Assembly (NCBI RefSeq): GCF_000165485.1
Contig: NC_014623.1
Span: forward strand, 5,908,893 to 5,972,892
Source of the DNA: Stigmatella aurantiaca DW4/3-1
GTDB lineage: Bacteria > Myxococcota > Myxococcia > Myxococcales > Myxococcaceae
Length of the DNA: 64,000 nucleotides
Direction of reading: 5' to 3'
The notes under the pieces are model-generated. The model was not told where the DNA came from. It searched no databases and saw only the letters and a list, made by a program, of their open reading frames with translations. A program made the translations under genes and the position numbers. Positions 17,213-26,128 of this stretch are shown here, piece by piece (position 1 is the first letter of the stretch; each line of letters opens with the position of its first letter).

Positions 17213-20200
17213 CTAGTTCATCTTCGACAGCTGCTCGGCGAGCATGTTGGCAAGGTTGGCTTCGGTCAGTCCCTCCAGGTGATCCTCCACCGGCTTGCTC
17301 TGTTCCTGCTGGGTGTTCTCCTCTGATGCGAACTCCAGGGGAATGAACGCGGCCATGAGCTGCTCCGCGAGCTTCTCCGTCGTTGGGTAGTTGAAGACGA
17401 GGGTCGCCGGCAAGGAGACACCCAGTCCGCCCTGCAACCGGTTCTTGAGCTGCAGAGCCGCCAGGGAGTCGATCCCCATTTCGCTGAACCCCTGCGCTGG
17501 GTCAATCGACTCGCGCGAGTCCATGCCCCTCATCCAGGCCACCTGCTCACGCAGGTAATCCATCAGCATCTTCCGGCGATGCGCGATCGGTGCCGACGTG
17601 AGCTTCGCCAGGAATGTCTCGCGTCCCGCCGTCCGCCCACCTGCTTTCTCCCGCAAGTCCGCGTCGTAGGGCGAAGGCCTCCCCGCTCCGAACGCCGCCC
17701 AGTCGATCACGGCAACTCCAGCCTGCGCCACCTGGGCCGCCAACAGCATCTCCAGCGCTTGGAGCCCCTGCTGCTTCGCAATGACCCCAAACCCAGGGGT
17801 TCGGGCCTGCTCGCTCACGTTCACCCGGGCCCCCGCGTCTCCCGCCCACACGCCCCAGTTGATGCTCAGGCCAGGCAACCCCAGGGCGCGGCGGTGATGC
17901 GCCAGCGCATCCTGGAAGGCCGTTGCCGCACAATGGTTAGCCTGGCCCGCCGAGCCGACCAGCGATGCCACCGACGAGAACAACACGAAGTGCTCCAGTG
18001 GCATGTCCGCGGTCAACACGTGCAGATTCCAAGAGCCCCTTGCCTTGGGCCTCAGGACCGTTTCAAACCGGGACCAACTCTGCTGCCGCAGGACGCCATC
18101 GTCGAGCACGCCGGCCGAATGGAACACCCCCCCCAGGGGGGCCATCTCGCGCCCGACTTCCCGCAGAAGCGCCGAGAGCTGGCCGAGGTCCGCGATGTCA
18201 GCCTGCCGATATTCGACACGGACGCCCTGCTCGCGCAGGCGCTCCAGCCGCTCGGCTGCTTGCGGTGACACGGAGTCCCGCCCCTTCAGGACGATGTTCC
18301 GAGCCCCCCTGTTCGCCAGGAGCTCTGCTGTCAGCAGCCCCAGCCGTCCAAGCCCGCCTGCCACGAGGTAGCTGCGATCCGGGCGGAAGCGCTGCACCCG
18401 CTCGACCAGCGGGGTGGCCAGCTTGCGCGCCTCCACCCTCCGGAGCCGAGCGACATAACGCCCCTGCCGGTATGCCACCTGATTGTCAGCCACCTTCGAG
18501 CGGCGGCGAATCTCCTGAGCGAGCAAGCCCACCTGAGCCAGTTGCTCACCGCGTGGATCGAGATCGACACACCGACAGTCCAGCTCAGAGGACTCGATGG
18601 CGACGGGCCTCGCCATTCCCCAGATCACTGACTGAGCCATTCCGGGCAACGGTTGTCCTGGCTTGACTGGTTGCGCCCCCCGGGTGATCAGCCACACGGC
18701 GTCCGAGTACCCGCGCCCCATCAGGTATTGCAGGAGCCCCAATGCGCCCCCGCCCCCCAACAGGGTGGCCTGCCCCAGACTCTCCACATCCATGCCTTCC
18801 GCATCGGGACCGTCGAGCCCCCACAACAGGATGGCATCCGAGACCGAAGCCGGAAGGTCCAAGGTGCGCAGGGCTTCGGCAAGCGCCGCAGGCTCTCCCG
18901 GAACCTCGACGCTCGTCTCATCGAGCCGACGAAACGCCTGTCCCCGGAACGCGAGGAAGCAGGTTCTTCCGCCGCGTGTGAGTTCTTCCGCGAGTTGGCG
19001 CCCAAAACCAGCCCGGTCCGCGAGGATCAAGCATGGCCTGTTGTCGCCCGCCGATACCGCCTCTCCGGCGCCCTCCAGCGCGAGAGGCTCCCATCGGCGC
19101 TCATAGAGCAGTTCATCGAGCGAGGCCGTGACCGCACCGCGAAGCGCCTCTTGGCTCGTCCGCTGAAGCTCGAGTCCGCGGACCTGCGCGCGTACCCTGC
19201 CATCTCCACCGAAGATGCGAACGTCCGCGCGCAGGCGCTTCCGGTCAACATCGGCCGACTGCACCACCGCATGGCTCCACACGCCGTCCTCGATCCCTCC
19301 TGACAGCATGAGGCTCTCGATGCCCGTGGGCACATAGAGCTCTGAGCCGCCCATGGCCGGGTAGGCGCCCCCCACGACTTGGAGGCAGGCGTCCAGCAGG
19401 GCAGGATGCGCGACGTAGGCGCTGCTGTTCCCAAGCACTGCGGGCTTCTCGATGCGCGCCAGAACCTGATCGCCTGCGTGGCGCAGCTCCGTGATCCCCC
19501 GGAACTCCGGACCAAAGTCGACACCACTCTCCCGGGCGCGCTGGTAATACTCCTCGACCGGAAGCGCGGTCTGGATCCCCGCGAGAACACCCGGAAGATC
19601 CTGCTCCGCCGTGGGCTTCTCTCCGTCGCGCAACACCGCGAGGGTTCCCGTCGCGTGCAACACCCACTCACCCGCCGCGCCGTCTCCAGCGCGGCTGAAG
19701 ATCCGCACCGATGCTCCGCCCTCTGCCTCACGGCTGACCGCGCATTGGATCTTCCGCTCGGCATCCTGGGGGAAGGTCATTGCCCCCAGGATGGACAAGT
19801 TCGTCAGGCTCAGTTCCTTCGTTCCAAGCAGCCGGGCTCCCGCTGCCAGCGCCATCTCGACGTAGGCGGTGGCTGGAAGCATGGGCGTGCCAAAGACACG
19901 GTGTTGCCCCAAAAACCCCGGAGCCGATGGCCCGAGCTTCGCTTCGAACAGCACTTCTCCCGTTCCAAGAACCGCCAACTGCACCCGGTTGCCCAGCAGC
20001 GGGTGCTCCTCCAAGGCCACAGTCGCGCCCTGGGGACGTTGCAGCCCCGCCCCCTCTTCCCAGAACCGCTGACGCTGGAAGGGAGAGGTTGGCACCTCCA
20101 CCTTGCGCCGCCGGTAACCGGCATCCAAGGCCGCCCAGTCCACCCGGGCTCCTCGCACGAACAAGGCGGAAAGGCTCTCCAACATCTGCTGCCAACCGCC

Positions 20201-23200
20201 ATCATCCGGCCGCAGGCTCGGCAGCCACGTGCACTCCCCCTCTGGCAGGCACCGCGCCCCCATGCCGAGCAAGGTCGCCTTCGGACCGATCTCGACAAAT
20301 ACCCGGGATCCCTCTTGGTACAGCGCTGCCACGCCCTGCTCGAAGCGCACCGGATTTCGAAGCTGGCTGCACCAGTAATCCGCAGAGGTGATTCCGTCCG
20401 TGACAGGCTCGCCCGTCATCCCTGAGATCATCGGAATGGAGGGAGGCGCGTAGGCAATCGTGGAGGCGATGGCCCGGAACTCCGGCAGGATCGCCTCGAC
20501 CATGGGGGAGTGGGCAGCCCGCGGAATGTTCAGGCGCTTCACCTTGAGGCCCCGCTCTTCCAGGGCGCGCGCGATCTCGCCCATCTCTCCGGGAGTACCC
20601 GAGATGACCACGTTCTCGGGACCGTTGATCGCTGCAATGGAACTTGCCCAGCCCCCTCGGGACAGGAACTCGCGCAGCTCGGGCTCGCCCGCGGCAACGG
20701 CGATGTTGCTGCCCACCGGCAACTGGTGCATCAACCGGCCCCGGTGGACCGCCAGCTTGAGTCCATCTTCGATGCTGAACACGCCCGCGAGGCACGCGGC
20801 AGCCAACTCGCCCGTGCTGTGACCGATCAGCACGTCCGGCTGGATGCCCCAGGACATCCACAGCTCGGCCAGCGCGTACTCGAGCACGAAGATCACAGGC
20901 TGTGCGTAGTCGAACTGATCGATGGGCGAGGCCTGCCCTGGCTCCGCATAGAGCACAGAGACCAGGGAACGATCCCAATACTCCCTGAGCAGTTGATCAA
21001 AGGCGTCGATGCGCCGACGGAAGCCCGGATGCGTCTCGTAGAGTTCACGAGCGGCCCCGACATATTGCGAGCCCTGGCCGGAGAACAGAAACGCGATCCT
21101 TGGCGCCTGCTTCGCACCGGTCGTGCTTTGCACGACCCCCGGACGCTCTTCGCCCCGCTCCGCCGCTCCGAGGAGCTCCGCCACCCGGGCGCGGTCCGTC
21201 CCCACCGCGGCGAGCCGATGCTCGAAGGCCACACGGCCTGTGTTCGCCGAGAAGCACACATCCGCCAGCGGCACCTCGGATCCCTCCAGCAGCGTCCGGT
21301 AGCGGCCCGCGAGCTGACGCAGCGCCTCGTTGCTCCGCGCCGAGAGCGCCAGGACGTGCGGGGAGCGATCCGCTCGCGGTGCTCCCGCTCCGGCGTCTAC
21401 CCACTCAGGCGCCTCTTCCAGCACGACATGGGCATTGGTGCCGCCGATTCCAAAGGAGCTGACGCCCGCACGGCGCGGACCCTTCTCCACTCGCCAGGGG
21501 GTGGCCTTGCCGACCACGTAGAAAGGGCTGTGCTGAAAGTCGAGCTGCGGGTTCGGGTGCTCGAAGTGAATCGAGGGGGGCAACATGCGGTGTTGCAGGG
21601 CCAGCACGGCCTTGATGAGCCCCGCGATTCCGGCGGCACTGTCCAAGTGCCCGATGTTGCTCTTCACCGAACCGATCGCGCAGGTCCCAGGCTCGCCCTG
21701 CCCGCCAAATGCCTGCGTCAGCGCGGCCACTTCGATGGGATCCCCCAGCGCAGTTCCGGTTCCATGGGCCTCGATGTACGAGATGGTCCGCGGGTCCACC
21801 CCCGCCCGCCGGTATGCCCGGCGGACCACGTCGGCCTGGCCCTCGACCCCCGGCGCCATGAACCCGACCTTCCGGTGCCCATCGTTGTTGATGGCGGAGC
21901 CCTTGATGACCGCGAGGACCCGATCGCCATCGGCGAGCGCCTGACTCAGGCGCTTGAGGACCACCACGCCAGCCCCGCTCCCTGGAATGGTGCCACTGGC
22001 CTTCGCATCGAAAGGCCGACAGTGGCCGTCTCTCGAGAAGATGCTGCCCTCCTCAAAGAGATACCCCACCTTGTGGGGGACTTTGATCGCCACGCCGCCC
22101 GCGAGCGCCATGTCGCAGTTCCCGTTGAGCAGCGCATCGCAAGCCACGGACACGGACACGAGTGACGTCGAGCAGGCCGTCTGGAGGTTGACGCTCGGTC
22201 CGCGCAGGTCGAGCTTGTAAGAGGTCTGTGTGGCCAGGAAGTCCTTGTCCTGGGACACGAGGTCTTGGAAGAAACTGATCGGCTTGGTCAGATCCGGATA
22301 CGGATAGCGGTAGTGGCTGACGCTCTTACCGGCATACACCCCAACGACGGCCTTGCAGGCACTGGGTGGATAACCCGCATGCTCGAGCGCCTCCCAGGCG
22401 CACTCCAGGAACACGCGTTGCTGGGGATCGAGTGATCGCGCCTCGCGCGGGGTGAGGGAGAAGAAATCAGCGTCGAACTGGTCGTATCCATCCAGCACCG
22501 CTGACGCCCGCACGTAGCGGGGATCCTGGAACGCGGCCGCGCCCACACCCGCGGCCAGCAGCTCCTCATCCGTGAAGGTGCTGATCGACTCGACGCCCTG
22601 GACAAGGTTCTGCCAGAACTGGTCGAGGGACGCCGCGCCTGGGAACCGGCCGCTCATGCCGATGATGGCAATGTCCTGATCCGCCTGTTGACGCGGCGCC
22701 TCGTCCGCAGGGACAGCCGCCCCCGTGGGCATCGGATCCGCGCCCGTGGAACCCAGATACCCTGCCAGCGCGCGAATGGTTGGGTTCCCGAACAGGTCGA
22801 CAACGGGAACCGAAACGCCCAGCTCCTCCTTGAGCCGGAGGTGGAGCTTGACCAGGTGCACGGAATGGGCACCCAGCTCGAAGAAGTTCCGGTCCGTGTG
22901 GACATCTGGAACCCCCAGCACGTCGCCGACCACCTTCGCCAAGGAATTCTGAAGCGCTTGTGCCTCTCCGCGCCCTCGGGCGGCCACGGGACGGGGGTCC
23001 GGGCTCTTCATCTCCGGAGACACTTGATCCGGATGCGGCAACGCCCGGCGATCCACCTTGGCGTTGCGAGTCAGCGGCAGTGCCTCCAAAACGACGTAGG
23101 AGGACGGCACCATGTGCTCCGGGAGCTTGCGCGCCAGGAACTCGCGAATGCGCCGGGTATCGATTCCTCGCTTGAGGTCCGCAGGGACGACGTATGCAAC

Positions 23201-26128
23201 CAGCCGCTTCTCGTGGTGCTCTCCCACGGCACTCACCACGGCAGCGCTGATGCTCGGCTCCTGCAACAGGGCGGCTTCGATCTCGCCCGGCTCGATGCGC
23301 TGGCCCCGGATGGAGAGCTGGAAGTCGATGCGCCCCAAGAACTCGATCGTCCCGTCCGGGAGGTAACGCCCGAGATCTCCCGTGCGATAGATGCGCTCCC
23401 CGGTGCGGGGGTGCACCGTGAACTTCTTCGAGCCTGCCCCCGCACCGATGTAACCCTTGGCCACGCCGATGCCCGCACAGCACAGCTCGCCCGGTACCCA
23501 AACGGGCCGCTCGTCCAACCGCTCATCGAGCACGTAGTACCGGGTGTTCGCGATCGGCTTTCCGTACGGGATGCTGCGGCGGCGCTCGTCCGCTTCCACC
23601 ACCGGGTGGGTGATGTTCCACAGGGACGTCTCGGTCGGGCCTCCGACACTCACCACCTTCACACCGCCAAACCGGGCCCGCAACCGCGTGGGCATGGTCA
23701 CGGCGATCCAGTCCCCCCCGAGCATCACGAGCCTCAGCGGACAGGTGAGCCGGACGTTCCCTCCCTCGAGGTACGTCAGCAGCATCTCCATCATCGCCGG
23801 CACCGTGCTCCAGAGGGTGACGCCGTGCTGGGCCATGAGTGAAGCCCAGTGCGCGGGATCCCGGCGCGTGGATGCCTCTGGCATCACGATCGCGCCTCCC
23901 GCACTCAGGGTTCCGAAGATGTCATAAACGGAGAAGTCGTGATGGAGCGCACTGAGGGCGATGAGGCGATCGTCCGGCCCCACGCCGAACTTCCGGTTTG
24001 TCCACTCGACGGCGTTGACCATCCCGGCGTGGGTGAGCATCGCCCCGTTGGGATGGCCCGTAGAGCCCGAGGTGTAGAGGATGTGCGCGAGATCCTCGGG
24101 TCCTTGGACCTGTGGCAGCGGTGCCTCGCTGTAATCGCTGAAGGCCTCCGGGGTAACGGTCAGCACCTGAATGCCTTCCGCCCAGGGCCCTTGAGAGAAC
24201 TTCGGCTGCGTCACCACCAGGGTGGCCCCGCAGTTCTCCATCATGAAGGCGCGGCGCTCCAGCGGAAGCCCGGAGTCGATGGGCAGGTAGGCCGCGCCGG
24301 AGCTCAGGATGCCCAGCACGGCCACGATCTGCTCCCACCCCTTCTCCATCACCACCGCGACGATGCGATTGGGCGCGACGCCCCGCTCGCGGAGCGCGTG
24401 CCCGAGGCGATTGGCCTTCCGTGCCAGCTCGCCATAGCTCAGCGAGGCACGCGACGAGATCAGCGCCGGGGCCTCCGGCTTCGCGGCGGCGTTCCTGTAG
24501 AAACCCGAGTGAAGCAGATCCCCGCTGAGCGGCCGGGCCGTGCCGTTGACCTGGGAGAGCAACTCGCGTTGCCGGGCCGGGAAGGTGTCCAGGCCAGCCT
24601 GTTCCCACGCCCCTTCGTCCTCCGCCAGCCGACGGAGCAGCGCGCAGAAGCTGGCGAACATGTCCTCGACCATGCCAGGCGGGAACAGCTCTTCCGCCAC
24701 GTCCCAGTTCAGGAAAACCCCTCCCCGCTGGTAGACGATCTGTAGATCGATCCAGACCTGCGGGGTCTGCGTGAGGGCTTCGATGAGCTCCCCAAACTCC
24801 TCCGCCAGGAAGTCCACCCAGTGCGAGTCCCGGCTCTTGGAGTGAGAGGCGAAGCTCGTCATGACAACGGGCATGATCGCGCCAGAGATCCTCCCCTGCG
24901 CCCGGAACAACTCGCGCAGCAGATCGACGCCACTGACCTCGCGGTGCTCAAGCGCAAGGAAGAGCTGCTCGCGAATCGCGAGGGCCCGCTCGGTGAAGCT
25001 CCGCTCGGAGCGGTGATCCACCTCGATCAAGGTGAAGCTGGCGAACGTCCCGATGATGTCGTTGACCTGCGGATGGATGGGCAGGCGGTTGAAGTGCGGA
25101 ACGTTGAGCGTGAAGCGGGGACTGCGGCTCCAACGGGCGATCACCTCGGCGTATGCCGCCAGCAGCAGTTCCGGCTCCGTCAGACGGCGGGCGCGCGCCC
25201 GTTGCTTGAGGCGCTGCCACACTTCGGCATCCAGGCGCTCGAACCAACGGCGGAAGCGAGGACGCCGGAGCGTGCTGGGATCCCGCTCCAGCGGAAGATC
25301 CGGTGCAGGTGGGAGGTTGGCCAGGCGCGACCGCCAATACTCCAGGGACCGGGCGTAACGCGCTCCCCGGGACTGATGCACGGCCAGCGCATAGTCCCGG
25401 TACGACAACTCAAGCCGTGCGGGCGAGGGAGGCGTCCCGGGGTGCCTGTAGAAGTGCACAAGCTCCCGGTAGAGAATCTGAAAGCTGTAACCATCGATGA
25501 AGGTCCCATCGATGCTCATGAACAGGCGTGCCCGGCCTCCTTCTAGGAGGCACACGCGCAGTTCGAACAAGGGCCACTGATCGAGCGGCAATACCTGCTG
25601 GGCCAGCCGCTCACGGATGGCCAGAAACCGCGCCTCGGCCTCCTCCTCGCTTCGCCCACGCAGATCTTCCACCGGAAGCGAGTAGCGCGGAACGGTGGGA
25701 AGGATCCGCTGCTGGAACCCAGGGAGCGCCACCGCCCGCAGCATCTCGTGACGGGCAATGACCTGATTCCAGGCCTCCTCGAAGCGCGCCAGATCGAGCG
25801 AGCGGCAGTCGATCTCGTTGTACGCGTGCATCGCGGCGTTCAGTTCCAGATCCGCTTCCCGGCCCACGCTGTAGGCCTGCTGGATCTCGGACATGGGAAA
25901 CGGCTCGTGCCGCTCCTCCGGCCTCGGCACGGCTTCCAGGGAAGCCTCCGCCTGTGGAGCGTGTTGCTCGGACAGGAGGACCAGTAACTCCGCTTTGTGG
26001 GCCACGAGCTGCTCGCGCAGCCCCGCCGGAATCTCGCCGGACGGTGCTTCGACGGCCAAGCTCTCGCCATCCACAGAGAGCTTGATGCCGTGCCCAGCCA
26101 GCGCTTGAAGGAGTTCTCCCAACTTCAT
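17213..26128 (-). CDS. Hybrid NRPS-PKS: docking-Cy-A-PCP-KS-AT-DH-KR-ACP
   Basis: This 2971-residue bimodular protein begins with a TubC-type docking domain (1-55). The following condensation-fold domain is a heterocyclisation (Cy) domain: FPMSEIQQAYSVGR and DGTFIDGYS (DxxxxDxxS, codons at 25484-25510). The A domain should choose Ser, Thr or Cys; its pocket reads about D-F-Y-S-M-G-V-L-W, with D-F and G like Thr codes. Its A3 loop is STGHPNG, with Asn for the usual Lys. PCP serine is near 1086. The KS has LQTACSTS near 1318 and both His motifs. The AT has GHSTGE near 1770 but RAAHSP instead of HAFH or YASH, so its substrate is unclear. DH is near 2076. The KR has GQANHCAAT, with Tyr to His and Asn to Thr. 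ACP serine is near 2884. It should form an oxazoline or thiazoline and then extend it. No oxidase domain was seen. Confidence 0.9.
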   Translation of the reverse strand: MKLGELLQALAGHGIKLSVDGESLAVEAPSGEIPAGLREQLVAHKAELLVLLSEQHAPQAEASLEAVPRPEERHEPFPMSEIQQAYSVGREADLELNAAMHAYNEIDCRSLDLARFEEAWNQVIARHEMLRAVALPGFQQRILPTVPRYSLPVEDLRGRSEEEAEARFLAIRERLAQQVLPLDQWPLFELRVCLLEGGRARLFMSIDGTFIDGYSFQILYRELVHFYRHPGTPPSPARLELSYRDYALAVHQSRGARYARSLEYWRSRLANLPPAPDLPLERDPSTLRRPRFRRWFERLDAEVWQRLKQRARARRLTEPELLLAAYAEVIARWSRSPRFTLNVPHFNRLPIHPQVNDIIGTFASFTLIEVDHRSERSFTERALAIREQLFLALEHREVSGVDLLRELFRAQGRISGAIMPVVMTSFASHSKSRDSHWVDFLAEEFGELIEALTQTPQVWIDLQIVYQRGGVFLNWDVAEELFPPGMVEDMFASFCALLRRLAEDEGAWEQAGLDTFPARQRELLSQVNGTARPLSGDLLHSGFYRNAAAKPEAPALISSRASLSYGELARKANRLGHALRERGVAPNRIVAVVMEKGWEQIVAVLGILSSGAAYLPIDSGLPLERRAFMMENCGATLVVTQPKFSQGPWAEGIQVLTVTPEAFSDYSEAPLPQVQGPEDLAHILYTSGSTGHPNGAMLTHAGMVNAVEWTNRKFGVGPDDRLIALSALHHDFSVYDIFGTLSAGGAIVMPEASTRRDPAHWASLMAQHGVTLWSTVPAMMEMLLTYLEGGNVRLTCPLRLVMLGGDWIAVTMPTRLRARFGGVKVVSVGGPTETSLWNITHPVVEADERRRSIPYGKPIANTRYYVLDERLDERPVWVPGELCCAGIGVAKGYIGAGAGSKKFTVHPRTGERIYRTGDLGRYLPDGTIEFLGRIDFQLSIRGQRIEPGEIEAALLQEPSISAAVVSAVGEHHEKRLVAYVVPADLKRGIDTRRIREFLARKLPEHMVPSSYVVLEALPLTRNAKVDRRALPHPDQVSPEMKSPDPRPVAARGRGEAQALQNSLAKVVGDVLGVPDVHTDRNFFELGAHSVHLVKLHLRLKEELGVSVPVVDLFGNPTIRALAGYLGSTGADPMPTGAAVPADEAPRQQADQDIAIIGMSGRFPGAASLDQFWQNLVQGVESISTFTDEELLAAGVGAAAFQDPRYVRASAVLDGYDQFDADFFSLTPREARSLDPQQRVFLECAWEALEHAGYPPSACKAVVGVYAGKSVSHYRYPYPDLTKPISFFQDLVSQDKDFLATQTSYKLDLRGPSVNLQTACSTSLVSVSVACDALLNGNCDMALAGGVAIKVPHKVGYLFEEGSIFSRDGHCRPFDAKASGTIPGSGAGVVVLKRLSQALADGDRVLAVIKGSAINNDGHRKVGFMAPGVEGQADVVRRAYRRAGVDPRTISYIEAHGTGTALGDPIEVAALTQAFGGQGEPGTCAIGSVKSNIGHLDSAAGIAGLIKAVLALQHRMLPPSIHFEHPNPQLDFQHSPFYVVGKATPWRVEKGPRRAGVSSFGIGGTNAHVVLEEAPEWVDAGAGAPRADRSPHVLALSARSNEALRQLAGRYRTLLEGSEVPLADVCFSANTGRVAFEHRLAAVGTDRARVAELLGAAERGEERPGVVQSTTGAKQAPRIAFLFSGQGSQYVGAARELYETHPGFRRRIDAFDQLLREYWDRSLVSVLYAEPGQASPIDQFDYAQPVIFVLEYALAELWMSWGIQPDVLIGHSTGELAAACLAGVFSIEDGLKLAVHRGRLMHQLPVGSNIAVAAGEPELREFLSRGGWASSIAAINGPENVVISGTPGEMGEIARALEERGLKVKRLNIPRAAHSPMVEAILPEFRAIASTIAYAPPSIPMISGMTGEPVTDGITSADYWCSQLRNPVRFEQGVAALYQEGSRVFVEIGPKATLLGMGARCLPEGECTWLPSLRPDDGGWQQMLESLSALFVRGARVDWAALDAGYRRRKVEVPTSPFQRQRFWEEGAGLQRPQGATVALEEHPLLGNRVQLAVLGTGEVLFEAKLGPSAPGFLGQHRVFGTPMLPATAYVEMALAAGARLLGTKELSLTNLSILGAMTFPQDAERKIQCAVSREAEGGASVRIFSRAGDGAAGEWVLHATGTLAVLRDGEKPTAEQDLPGVLAGIQTALPVEEYYQRARESGVDFGPEFRGITELRHAGDQVLARIEKPAVLGNSSAYVAHPALLDACLQVVGGAYPAMGGSELYVPTGIESLMLSGGIEDGVWSHAVVQSADVDRKRLRADVRIFGGDGRVRAQVRGLELQRTSQEALRGAVTASLDELLYERRWEPLALEGAGEAVSAGDNRPCLILADRAGFGRQLAEELTRGGRTCFLAFRGQAFRRLDETSVEVPGEPAALAEALRTLDLPASVSDAILLWGLDGPDAEGMDVESLGQATLLGGGGALGLLQYLMGRGYSDAVWLITRGAQPVKPGQPLPGMAQSVIWGMARPVAIESSELDCRCVDLDPRGEQLAQVGLLAQEIRRRSKVADNQVAYRQGRYVARLRRVEARKLATPLVERVQRFRPDRSYLVAGGLGRLGLLTAELLANRGARNIVLKGRDSVSPQAAERLERLREQGVRVEYRQADIADLGQLSALLREVGREMAPLGGVFHSAGVLDDGVLRQQSWSRFETVLRPKARGSWNLHVLTADMPLEHFVLFSSVASLVGSAGQANHCAATAFQDALAHHRRALGLPGLSINWGVWAGDAGARVNVSEQARTPGFGVIAKQQGLQALEMLLAAQVAQAGVAVIDWAAFGAGRPSPYDADLREKAGGRTAGRETFLAKLTSAPIAHRRKMLMDYLREQVAWMRGMDSRESIDPAQGFSEMGIDSLAALQLKNRLQGGLGVSLPATLVFNYPTTEKLAEQLMAAFIPLEFASEENTQQEQSKPVEDHLEGLTEANLANMLAEQLSKMN

